DNA from: Rhynchopus euleeides
Taxonomy: Eukaryota; Euglenozoa; Diplonemea; Diplonemida; Diplonemidae
Reading direction: 5' to 3'
DNA: 64,000 bases
Assembly: GCA_963210315.1 (NCBI GenBank)
Contig: OY723317.1
Span: 806,001-870,000 of the forward strand
In this document: one piece after another, positions 28,961 to 38,786 of the stretch
How the letters are laid out: every line of letters begins with the position of its first letter
Numbering within the stretch: the stretch's first letter is position 1
Notes under the pieces: model-generated
The model's database searches: none
Told to the model about the DNA's origin: nothing
What the model saw: only the letters and a program-made list of their open reading frames with translations
Made by a program: the position numbers and the translations under genes

Positions 28961-31900
28961 GAGCCCGGTGGTCTCAGCTTCTGTCTGCGCGCCCTGCCGT
29001 ACTGTGGCTGCTTTTATGGGCTCGTGCAGCAGGTTCTACTTTTACTTCTACCAGAACGCTCCTTGCATGGTGCTACACTTCTCGAGGTGTGGTGGTGGGT
29101 GAGTCTCGAGGTGAGTGGTGGTGATCGTGCCCTTTCCACACGCAGGGAGGACTTGCTTCTCTTGCTGGTGTTGGTTGCGGTGGTGGAGGGAGGGTCCAAA
29201 GCTGGGAGGTCGGGAGGCCTACGTGTGGGTGTCTGCGGCGTGGAGGCCGCAGTCCGCGCCCCGCAACCCACCAGCCCGCGGGCGAAAATTGCATTGTCTT
29301 TTCCATATTCAGTCCCAATAAATGGTGGACCGTAAAAAAGATGGAACGTTTGGCCTTTTTTTGGGAACTTGGAACATTTTTACGGTCCACCCTTTTTCCG
29401 TTTACGGTATTGAGGTCCTGGCCGGACATGTCCGGGGGGGGGGGGGGGGGTCAAAATTGGATTTCCCGAATTTCCGGGTCCGGACATGTCCGGACACCAA
29501 AAGTCCCCAAACAAGTCTTCGACTTGGCGCGCAGAGTGATTTTTTTTTGGTGAAAAAATGCCCCAAAAATTGTCGGGTCAAAAATTGCTGTTGAAGACGG
29601 TGCAAGATCTCTGCAGGCTGGGTGGGCGCTACGCTGACGGACAACGACAAGCCGGAGGCTGCGACTGTGAAGAATCCAAAGAACGGCCCGGGTCCTCCTC
29701 GAGATGGCGGTGCTGGCCCCTGTTCCCACCGGTGTGACACGGGGCATTCCGGGACGCGATAGCGCTGCTGCACGGATGCCAACGAGGAGGGCCACTCCGA
29801 ACCCTGAACACCCCGCCAGACCTGCTTGTTACATCACAAACAGCAGACCCAGAGTGGAGTGCCTCGCCCCGGTAAACTCAAACCCTGCCAGATTGACGAG
29901 GCCACCACCTCCTGGCACTGCCTGCACGTGCACGACAGGAACGGGTGACCTGCAGGTCGTCGTGAGCAGGACCATGGCAAACCACTCGAACCTGTGTGGG
30001 GTACGGCTGCTACCGCAACTCGTCATGTGCGGTGTGCAGCGGGTGCGGGTGCGCCACGACCGGGTGGTGCGTACTCCTCCAGGAGAAGTGGGCGAGCTCA
30101 TTCCCGCAAACGCCTGAGTCGGGGATGAACTACCTCCTTCAAAAAGCATCGGAGCACATTGGTGGTCGTGGCGTCAGGGAAACCGACCGTCCTGATGAGA
30201 ATACGGTAAGTGATGAGAGGATGTCGGCGCCGTTTGCCCACGTCGTCAACTGTGGGGAGAGTCTGTCGGAGGCGAGGCGGGGAGGGCCGCAACACAACAC
30301 GGGAACCGGGTCGCAATTGAAAAAGGGGGACCGGTTCGCGTGTGGAGGGGGGGTGCGGGGGGGAGGCCCGGCAGGCCAAAGGACCGATGCGCCACAAACC
30401 CGCGACCGACGCACCAGACATGTGTGGGAAGGGGGGGTGCGGGGGGGAACAGGATCCCAGACAACAGGACAGACCAGCCAGGACCTCAGCTGCACGAGTC
30501 TTTGTCACGTGGGCTTGACATAAGGTAAAAGGCCATTGCTACCAACCTGAGAGCAGATAGTGGCCTGGTCTCGGTGACAGCACACGAAAGACTTGCTCTC
30601 AACGCGGCATGCGGGTCACAGAAGTCAGGGCGTGGAGGCAGGGTGACGCGTCATGAAAGAGGACGAAGAGGTGTGGGAGAGAGGAGGCGAGCACAAAAGG
30701 GCGTCGGCTACCGCACGCCCTTTGGCCGCAGCCGACGACCGACCGTACCGGCCCCCGGCCGGGAGGGAGGTGGGGGGGGGGGGGGGGGGCGGGGGGCGTG
30801 GGGGGCGAAGCCCCCCGGAAATTTTTTTTTTTCGGCCAAAAAAAATTTTTTTTCGACATGTCGAAAATCCGGCCACCCTGGGGCAGCAGCCTGGACTGGT
30901 GGCCACCCCAACCGAAAAAAATCGAAAAAAAATCCGAAAAAAATCCGAAAAATATCGGTGTGGCACCCCAGAGGGCCCGATTTTCGGTTTAGTCGGCCGA
31001 AAAAAAAATTTTTTTTTCGGCCAAATTTTTTTTTTTCGACATGTCGAAAAATCGGTAATTCAGTACCCCGGGGGGGTATGGAATCTGGGAACCTCGACCT
31101 GGCGACTACGGGTGACTACGCGCGACTACGACACAATGCGATTTTTTGCGAAAAAATCGATTTTTTTCGAAAATCTTACTCTCTTTTCCCCAGCCGAAAA
31201 ACCGCGCGTAAATCGCCTAAAAGTGACTAAGAATGACTAAATTTCCATACCCCCATTGGGTGATATTGGCAATACTGAGCAATATCCTCCTGATTTTGAC
31301 CCGATTTTGGTGGAGATTCACCTGAGTGAGAGGATCGGAGACGTGAAGGCCTCATCCACCAGTACATGTGCCCTGCCTGCACCACCGAGGGTCTCCCTGA
31401 AGCATCATTTTGCACATAACACACCTGTGTGGTACGGGAAATGCTACGAGGAACGCGATGGACTCGGGACTGCTGCTGGCCTCTCTTGCTATGGTTTACT
31501 TATGTTTCGTGCACCACCTGCTCCACCTCATTCTGCACTTCAGATGATCCACTTCACGTGGGTTACGGGGTTTGGGACAAGGATGATATGTTGTGTCCGA
31601 CGACAAGGTAAGGTAAGCTCATCGAGGTACACCAAACCGGAGTTGTCGCGAGCACGTCCGGATGTGGGGATATCGGCCGGAGAGGGTGACCGTCGGAAAA
31701 GACTATCAGCATCCCAGAAAACCTCCCAGCGGACGTCCAGCCGTGGCTGCGGTAGCACGTGGCTTCCTCCTGCCCACCACTTGACTGCAAGCAACCTGGA
31801 TTCCGGAAGAGAGCTGGTCCAACTCGGGTCCGCCTCATTGGCGTGCACCCTGGGACCCAACTGTTCCTATCCAAGTGCGTCTGCGCCAGGCACTGCTGCC

Positions 31901-32479
31901 CCCTGCCCGCCACTGTCAGACTCGGGTCTGCTCTAGGAGCAAGCACCCTCCCGGCAAGTGACTGCAAGCGCACTTGCGCCCAAATCCCGCATCAGCGTCG
32001 GAGGTCGCCTGCCTCTGAGTCTGAGAAGGCACCAGCCACAACTCAGCTGGGAGTGGCCGCAGTAAGTAGGGGTGCAGTGGAATCGCCCCTGTGTGTCAGC
32101 CCGGTCCCCTGTAGGACAGACCAACTCAGCAAAAGAAGGAAAAGAGGGAGAGGCGACGAGGAGACAAGGTCGCAGTGACAGAACGATGTGTTGGAAGCCG
32201 GGAATCAAACTTTGGCCTCAATATGGACTGCTGTTTGCACCATGCACAGAAGCAAATTGTGACAAACCCCGATCCGTACAGGAAAAGGAACTGTACCGTA
32301 CGACTTCTCCTTCACCCAACTGTGCGGTCAAGCAAACCGGATATTCTTCCCAACGGCGCCCTTCCCAAGACAAAAACCAGGACCTGACCTTCGACTTGTT
32401 TTGGGATGGGGCGGCGTATCCAGGACGCAGCCATCCACACAGCTATCCGCTATCGTGGTGCCTCCGGCTCCCCCTTCCC
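28961..32479. other. Decayed repeat / retroelement debris
   Basis: Lacks any long protein-like frame. Short Cys-pair fragments such as YMCPACTTEG (near 31350-31380) hint at retroelement zinc fingers. The palindromic phrase TTCGACATGTCGAA with A/T runs recurs at 30848-30870 and 31035-31056. A GC hairpin GGGGGGCGAAGCCCCCC lies at 30802-30818. Confidence 0.35.
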
Positions 32480-32814
32480 CAATGTCACGCGGCTCTGCCC
32501 AACTTCTAGCTCCTCGACCGCCCTGTTCGCCAGCCTGTCGGCTTGCTTGTTGTAGTGTCTCAGTACATGCCGTAGCGAGACCTCCGCCCCCGACCCCCTG
32601 AGTCGGTCTAGCAGCGACACTGCCTCGTCGCGGTGCCCGTGAACTGTATGGCCAGTAACCGCTGAAGACACCTCAGGAGTCCGGTGTACTCAGCCACGTT
32701 GATCGTGTCAGCGTCCGGCAGTCTCTCACACAAATCCCATCTGCGCTTCTTCCCGGGTCCGTACTGCACTGCACCCTGGCGAAAACCAGGACCTGACCAA
32801 CCCCACAGGCTCAT
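32480..32814 (-). pseudogene. Retroelement RNase H fragment, frameshifted
   Basis: Two minus-strand frames together resemble a type I RNase H. The first (to ~32640) has YGPGKKRRW and DTINVAEYTGLLRCLQ, with the NxAEY Glu. The second has HRDEAVSLLDRLRGSG, then LRHYNKQADRLANRAVEE, with the AD-xLAN Asp. They are offset by a frameshift near 32640, and the N-terminal catalytic Asp and any reverse transcriptase are missing. This RNase H form is typical of non-LTR retrotransposons, so a dead LINE tail is likely. Confidence 0.6.
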
Positions 32815-32984
32815 CTTACCCTTCCTGGGGCTGGGAGAATGGTAGTGACCTCCATTTTGTGGCTGATTTTGGCCCGAGTTTGGTGGAGTTCAGCGGAGTT
32901 TGGTGGTGGTAAACTGAAGTTTTTCGGAAATTGGTTTCGGGCTAAATCAGGCAGACAGTGCAAAAATCCCTCCCAAAAAGGGTC

Positions 32985-33140
32985 AATACTTCAAAGTATT
33001 GACAATATTTCGACCATAGTATTCAATATATTCAATACTTTGAAGCTGAAAATCACCAATATCTTCAATACTTGCCAATATATTGAATACTCGAATTATG
33101 GCCGTTTTTTAGAACCCCGGTATTCAATACTTTTGCGAAA
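32985..33140. repeat. AT-rich island with TATTGAATA/CAATACTT motifs, right
   Basis: Many copies of TTCAATACTT and CAATATATTGAATA. In reverse complement it starts TTTCGCAAAAGTATTGAATAC, close to TTTCGCAAATATATTGAATAC at the left island. Confidence 0.75.
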
Positions 33141-35210
33141 CCATGTTCGCAGCTCTGGGGAGGGTGGGGGTGGGGGGGCACGGTCTCGTATTTTGTCTTG
33201 CATGGGATTCTGACGATCGTTCCTCACACTTTTTAAAAAAAGTTGAAAAAAAGAGTCTGGGGTTTTGATTGTGCGGCAGTTTGTCGTGCCCCCCCCCCTG
33301 TGAGGAGGGGGGGCGATGCTGTGAATCGTTGCGTTGTTTTTTGGGGGTGTTGCTCTTTTCAAAACTTTCTTCAACACTGCACGCCGGCACGCTCCCACCC
33401 GACTCTTTCGATGTGACAAACAAGCTTGTTTGGGCAAAAAAAAACACCCAACTGGAAGCAGGCCGATCGCCCCGCCCACCCCGGCACACACACAGGCGTG
33501 TGCCGGGATCGGCGGGACTCTAGCCCCTCCACCCGACCTTCGCATCCACATGCCACGCAGCAGGATACAGCCGCAGGGGCTGCCACGCCCAAGAGCAAAG
33601 TGTGTCTCGTTAACGCAGCAGCCCCGCATCGTGTGGCACCGTGTGGCGCCAGCGGTGTGGTTAATCCCATCTGGCATTGGCATGGGGAGGGGAGGGGCGG
33701 GGGTCCCACGCGCATTGCATCTCCGACTGCGGCTTTGCCGAGAGCGTTGTGTCCCAGCAGCGGCCGAGAGGAGGTGCAGGGCGCTGTGCAGTGGGGGGTG
33801 TCGGAGGGGGCTATGCTATTCAAAACAAAAACAACGTGATGTGGGAGGGGGGGGAGGGGGGGAGGGGGGGAAAGCAATTCGAGAGAGTGTGTTCAACGTG
33901 GGTGGGGTGGGGGGTGGTTTGGGGGTGGGGGGAAGAGATGAAACCTGCCTTGCTCCAACGCATCGCATCAAGGCTGCCACCACAAACAACGTAGCGGCAG
34001 CAAAAATAAAAGATGCTGACAGTGTGCGCTGCGCCCTGCCCACGGCGTCGCTCCTGGGTGTGGCTCGTACTGAGTGTGACTCACGCAAGCAATGCTGCTA
34101 ACAACGTGACATGGCCTGGCGCCATTTCGTGTCATGTTGCTGGGAATTGCCATGCACTCTGTCACACACCGGGGCAGCCATATCCAGGGTCCAAACGCTG
34201 TGCGACCCGGGCGTGGCGCAAGAGGGAGAAAGGGAGGAGTTTCGAGTGGAAGAAAAATGATCACATCATCACGGGGCGTGAGGGCCTTCTTGCAAAGATC
34301 CCCACATCTCCCCCGAAAAGTGTGAAGGAAAAATGGGGGTGGGGTGGCGAGCACCGGGCGGCGCCCCAGCTGTCGCCGTTGTGTGGCACGTCTGTTCTGC
34401 CTGGGCCTGGTGCACAGCTGTCACCGCAGCACACCCGCGGTGCCCAGGGGAGAACAGGCACAAACCAAATGAGGCAAAGCAAAGCAAAAAAAAGCTGCCG
34501 GTGTCGGGATTGAGGATTGTGAGAGTGGGGGCTCGGCATCGGCCGAAATTATATAATTATCGTCACATCGCAAAAACAACTGCCCCACTCCCTCAAGCGA
34601 GAGGGGCGGTGGTGCTCGAAGTGCACCACGCCCACCTCGCAACCACAGGGGTCAGCGCAGCAGCCCAGAAGTCACCCTGGCACATTGCGCATCCCCCTGC
34701 ACCCACCAACTCTGCGGCCCCGCCTCTCAGAGATAGGTGGGGTGGGCTGTCAATTGCGATCTGGATTTGGGATCTTGCATTGGATTGGGGTTCGAGAGTT
34801 GCATGTTCTTTTGGTTGGTGCTGAACTGCAACAGGATGGGTTGAAAAAAAAAACGAAGATATAGGGGGGGGGGGGGAAGGGGGGGAACCCAACCAGGGTA
34901 TCTGTGCGCATATCCAGGTGAATCTGCCTCTGTCTTCCCGGGTGGGGAATGCAGAGGCTGCAGCACCGTGTGGGTTGTGCACCCCCCTGAGGCCCCCAAA
35001 GGAAGCAAGGGGAAGGGAAAAGGGTAATTTTGTTTTCAAAAAAATGGATGTGCTGGAATCTGGGGGTTTGGGGCTGGGATGGGGGGGTCATTTGATATTT
35101 TTGTTTGTTGCGTTTCGAGGCGTATCAGAAGAAGGGGGGCGATCTGGCAGGGGCGCAGGAGCCCGGGCATCCAGACATGAGTTGGATCATCACCTCCCCG
35201 TTCCTCTTCC
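33141..35210. other. Intergenic, G/C-rich, no gene seen
   Basis: Alternating C/G-runs (33285-33310, 33840-33870, 34865-34890) and short frames of biased composition on both strands. None has a domain or consistent codon pattern that I could support. Confidence 0.4.
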
Positions 35211-37136
35211 TCACGCGGTGTTGGTGTCGGCGTCGGCGACGGTGGCGCACACGTACGATGCAGCAAACCCGTCGGCATTCACAGACCCGTCGCTGGTGAA
35301 GCGCACCACCACAGGCCCCGACACACGCACCGCCTCGAGCGAGCTGCGGAGCCCCGACTCGTGGAAGGTGCGCACCCATTTGTTGCCCCCGTCCGCCGGG
35401 GCCGTGTACAGCGAGACATAGTCGTAGCTCCCCTCGGTGTCGAACATGTCCCACGTCAGCACGAGCGACTGCCCTGCGGGGCATCCCTCGAGGCGCCAGC
35501 ACTGGGCGTCGTTGTTCGCGTACGTCTGGTTCGCCCCGGGGTGCTCCAGGAAGGCGCCGTCGGCACCCATCAGCGGGGCTGCCTGCATCGCCCCGCCTTT
35601 GCACGCGCGCGGGAACTCCGGCAGGGGCAGAGGGATCGCCGCACGCCGGAACAGCTCGTTCACAACCTTCGTCTGCAGGTGCCCGTAGCGCGACGCCGCC
35701 GCGCTGGCCCACCGCCACGAGCTCGGCACAGCCTCCCCCTCCGTCCACTCGCCCCACATGCGCCACGAGTAGTACGGGCGCGGCTGCGCCTCCGGGGTCG
35801 GGGTCCACAGGAAGTCGGGGTGGCGGTTGTTGTACCACTCCCCGCCCACAATCTCACCCGCCGCGTCCAGCTCCAGGTCGTAGTAGTACTGCACCGTCGT
35901 CACGGAGTCGCTCTCCTTGCTGTTCTCCTCCGCCTGCGTCGGCTCCGTCTCCACGAGGTACTCCATCTCCATCCGCACCCCCACAATGTGCGTCGTCCGG
36001 TCGCTGCGGTACGCCGCAAACTTGTCATCCGTGTGGTTCGCCAGCGGAATGGTCGCCTCCTGCGGGGTCGCCGCCTGCCTGAACGTCTTCACGTTGAAGT
36101 ACACCAGCTTGTACGAGTGCACGGGCTGGTTCCACACCTCGTAGTCGAACGTGGCGTCGATGATCAGGCTCCTGTGGCTCACGCCCAGCTGGTTTGCCAC
36201 CGCGATGTGCAGCGTCCCCGGGTTCGTGTCGAAGCACTCCTGGTCCTTCACACGCCCGTTCGCCGCGTCCTTCTCCACGTCTGCCTCCTTCTTGTTGCAC
36301 CGCCCCCCGATGAACCGAGTCGGGAACTGCACGTTCGCCCACAGCATCGTCCCGAGAGCCTTCACGTCTGCCGGGTACATCACCACCTCCTCCCCGCGCG
36401 CCCCCGCCACGCTGATGGTGCGCACCGGGCGCGGCAGCATGTACGCGGCGGGTGCCCACCCGTGGCACAGCCCCATCCACGTCTCCACCGACCCGTTGTT
36501 GCGGTCCGCGTACACCTTTCCGCTGTTCCACGCGTGCTGGGTCAGGTACCCGTTCGCGTCCCCGACAATCATGTCGTACTTCTCCGACGGCGACAGGTCG
36601 CTCGCCTTCTCCGTCGTGTTGTACGTCGCGACGGGGTGCTCCTGCGAGAACTGGTGGAAGTCCGACCACTTCCGTGGGCGCGTCGCCGCCAGCTCCCTGT
36701 CCCCGTAGCGCCACGCCGTCGACCCCCTGTACAGCGGCCAGTACGTGTCCGACCACGACTGCGTCGGCAGCGTGTACTCACGCGGCACCTCCGCGTCCAG
36801 CTTCCACAGGTTCGTGATCACCGACGCCCCGCCGTCCACGAGGGCCGCCGCCTCCTCCTGCGACGCGCTCGCTGCCTGCGCCCGCCGCGAAACGCTGCCC
36901 GCACCCAGCAGCTTCTCGCGCTGCTGCGCCTTCAGGGACACGTACTCCCCGGACTTCACCTGCTCGGGCGTGAAAGGCGACGAGGCGCGGTGCGCCCCAC
37001 GCCTGCGCGCGGGCATCTCACCCATCACCTCCTGCGGGTGGTCCTGCAGCCGCTGCATGTAGTCGGTGATCTCCTGCTGCACTGTTGCCGCTGCGGGCAC
37101 AGCCGCGCACATCAGCACTGCTGCGAGAGTACGCAT
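35211..37136 (-). CDS. Secreted transglutaminase-elicitor family protein with C-terminal CUB domain
   Basis: 641 residues from the ATG at 37136. The start is chosen because it gives a clean signal peptide (MRTLAAVLMCAAVPAAA); the frame upstream is non-coding. Residues ~100-470 match the oomycete transglutaminase elicitor (GP42-like) pattern: WSDTYWPLYRGSTAWRYGDR, HAWNSGKVYA, WMGLCHGWAPAAYMLPRP, TMLWANVQFPTRFIGGRC, DTNPGTLHIAVANQLG and DATFDYEVWNQPVHSY. Cys224 in GLCHGW is the likely nucleophile, with His310 and Asp327 as candidate partners (inference). Residues ~530-635 resemble a CUB domain, with paired Cys and DYVSLYT. Family enzymes crosslink Gln to Lys outside the cell, and a CUB would add protein or glycan binding. 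Such proteins are known mainly from oomycetes and some marine microbes, so gene transfer is possible. Confidence 0.88.
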   Translation of the reverse strand: MRTLAAVLMCAAVPAAATVQQEITDYMQRLQDHPQEVMGEMPARRRGAHRASSPFTPEQVKSGEYVSLKAQQREKLLGAGSVSRRAQAASASQEEAAALVDGGASVITNLWKLDAEVPREYTLPTQSWSDTYWPLYRGSTAWRYGDRELAATRPRKWSDFHQFSQEHPVATYNTTEKASDLSPSEKYDMIVGDANGYLTQHAWNSGKVYADRNNGSVETWMGLCHGWAPAAYMLPRPVRTISVAGARGEEVVMYPADVKALGTMLWANVQFPTRFIGGRCNKKEADVEKDAANGRVKDQECFDTNPGTLHIAVANQLGVSHRSLIIDATFDYEVWNQPVHSYKLVYFNVKTFRQAATPQEATIPLANHTDDKFAAYRSDRTTHIVGVRMEMEYLVETEPTQAEENSKESDSVTTVQYYYDLELDAAGEIVGGEWYNNRHPDFLWTPTPEAQPRPYYSWRMWGEWTEGEAVPSSWRWASAAASRYGHLQTKVVNELFRRAAIPLPLPEFPRACKGGAMQAAPLMGADGAFLEHPGANQTYANNDAQCWRLEGCPAGQSLVLTWDMFDTEGSYDYVSLYTAPADGGNKWVRTFHESGLRSSLEAVRVSGPVVVRFTSDGSVNADGFAASYVCATVADADTNTA

Positions 37137-37335
37137 GTTGCCGTCACTCAAACAAATGTGTTGGTATTGGTGAATCTGCGCGTGCAATGGTGTGGTTGTG
37201 GTTGGTGGTTGTGATGGCGACGGGAAAACAGGGGGTGAAGGCGTGGCGACTGGCGACTGCCAGCTGGGGGTGACTACTGCGGGTGTGTTTCTGTCGCCGT
37301 CATCAAAAACATCACTGCACGCGCCGTACACACAA

Positions 37336-37540
37336 ACGAGATATAGAGTGGTGGTGCCTGTGACGCGGTGTGCGTGCAGTGTCGGACATCCCATCAAAGA
37401 AGCAATGGCATGCCTCCTGGCGCGCACCGAGACTCACTGGACATTAACACCACCCCACACAACACAGTCATTCTGTTCGGCCTAAACGGGCTGCTGTTTT
37501 CTCAACGAACCCCCCTCCGCCCCTCACCTTCAGGCACTCG
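37336..37540. repeat. ~205-bp repeat upstream of the transglutaminase gene
   Basis: About 90% identical by eye to 42159-42365, same orientation. Contains GTGCGTGCAGTGTCGGACAT and CAGTCATTCTGTTCGGCCTA. It begins 200 bp upstream of the gene's ATG. Confidence 0.9.
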
Positions 37541-38159
37541 GGGAGGTGAAGACCGCGTCGTGCGGCTATACAGGGGCGCAGTCCCGGTGCGGGCTGCTGA
37601 GTCGTACACCCCCTCCCCCCGAACTCGCAGAGACGCCTCCTTTTCCACCCCCAGGCAATAACGTATTCTAGAGGTCTCGGCCAGATGAGATCCCCCCCCT
37701 CCCCCTCCCCCTCTCCACAAACCGAGTGTGGCGAGTTTCGACACACCACGGCGGAGAGGCGGAATAGGCAGCAAAGGCTGGGACAGCCAAGCCCCCCACA
37801 AGGACTCGCACAGGCCAATGTGTTGGCAGAGCGCCCCCCACCTCCTCCAGCATAGGCGCAGGGTGAAGGCGGGGCACGGTTTACCGCACTGCATCCAGCC
37901 GACACGGTGATCGTGCCAAGAGCAGTCCACTGGTTGTGGTGTCTTCTTCAGGACAGAGCAAGCGTGTTTGAGCAAAAAGACTTGGAGTTGCGTTCTTTGT
38001 TTGTACGAACGGAATAACGTTATGAGCAAAAACTAGCTGTGCCCCCGCTGGATCGTAAAGTGACAGCAAAACGAGACAACAAACCAATTAGGTGCAGTAA
38101 AAAAGTAGCAAAAGTCACAACACCATTCAGCAGCAACCGCTCTCAGCCTGCAATTTTTT

Positions 38160-38300
38160 CTTGTTGATGCGTTTCTATACGCTTCTACAAACCCTGAAAT
38201 AAGATGACTCCCTTGGGCCTGACGGAGGGTAGGGATACTGTATAGGGCACGTTTGGTTGATTTGCTGTGTTGACTGTTGACCTTCCGCTCACACGAGGGC
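38160..38300. repeat. Dispersed ~120-bp repeat, copy 3
   Basis: Shares TTCTACAAACCCTGAA, CTGTATAGGGCACGTTTGGTTG and CCTTCCGCTCACACGAG with 7151-7290. Confidence 0.65.
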
Positions 38301-38516
38301 GCAAAACTTTGTGTCTGCAAATCAGAAAGGGGAGAGAAGAACCAGCGGGTATTCGTCGATCGCGAGAACACCCCACACACCTGCTGCGGGTGTGGTGTGC
38401 CCTGCATGATCTGCATAGCAAAGTTTCCTGCGTTGTTAGCACAACTCCAAAAAAACAAAAAGAGGGGCACATTTCCCTCCTTATCCGAATGAATCATCCG
38501 GCTACCGCCCTCTGGA

Positions 38517-38610
38517 TGGCGTGCCCTCCCCAGGGAAGATGAGCTCGGGGTCCAAGAAATCGCTGCCGCTGCCGCCGCCACCACCTTGGCGCGGCTCGCC
38601 CCACCCCCCT
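38517..38610 (-). pseudogene. Duplicated fragment of the 43759-54273 gene
   Basis: 38517-38600 closely matches 47671-47755: TCTGGATGGCGTGCCCTCCC ... GGGAAGATGAGCTCGGGGTC ... CCACCTTGGCGCGGCTCGCC. In gene sense it encodes the PELIFPGEGTPSRG stretch. It has no surrounding coding frame and lies about 9 kb away in the same orientation. Confidence 0.85.
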
Positions 38611-38786
38611 CCCTCGGGCGGGATGCATCCCGACAGGTTTGCAGATCACACACGCGCCAGGCATGTGCGTGAGGGGCCAGCTCCTTCTGCCTTCCCCAAG
38701 CGCGTTGAAGCCGCACGGCTGAAGTAGTTTTTAATAACATGGTTTTTTGCGGGCCGGGAGGGGAGCCGACTCTCGCCGCGTAGTCT

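Larger units (their letters stand above)
37137..38786. other. Intergenic with three repeat families
   Basis: 37336-37540 is repeated at 42159-42365. 38160-38300 is a dispersed-repeat copy. 38517-38610 is a duplicated piece of the giant ART-like gene. No independent gene. Confidence 0.55.

Noticed and set aside
35361..37214. 617-codon plus-strand open frame
   Set aside because: Exactly antisense to the transglutaminase-elicitor gene; Arg/Leu/Val-rich composition typical of a shadow frame.
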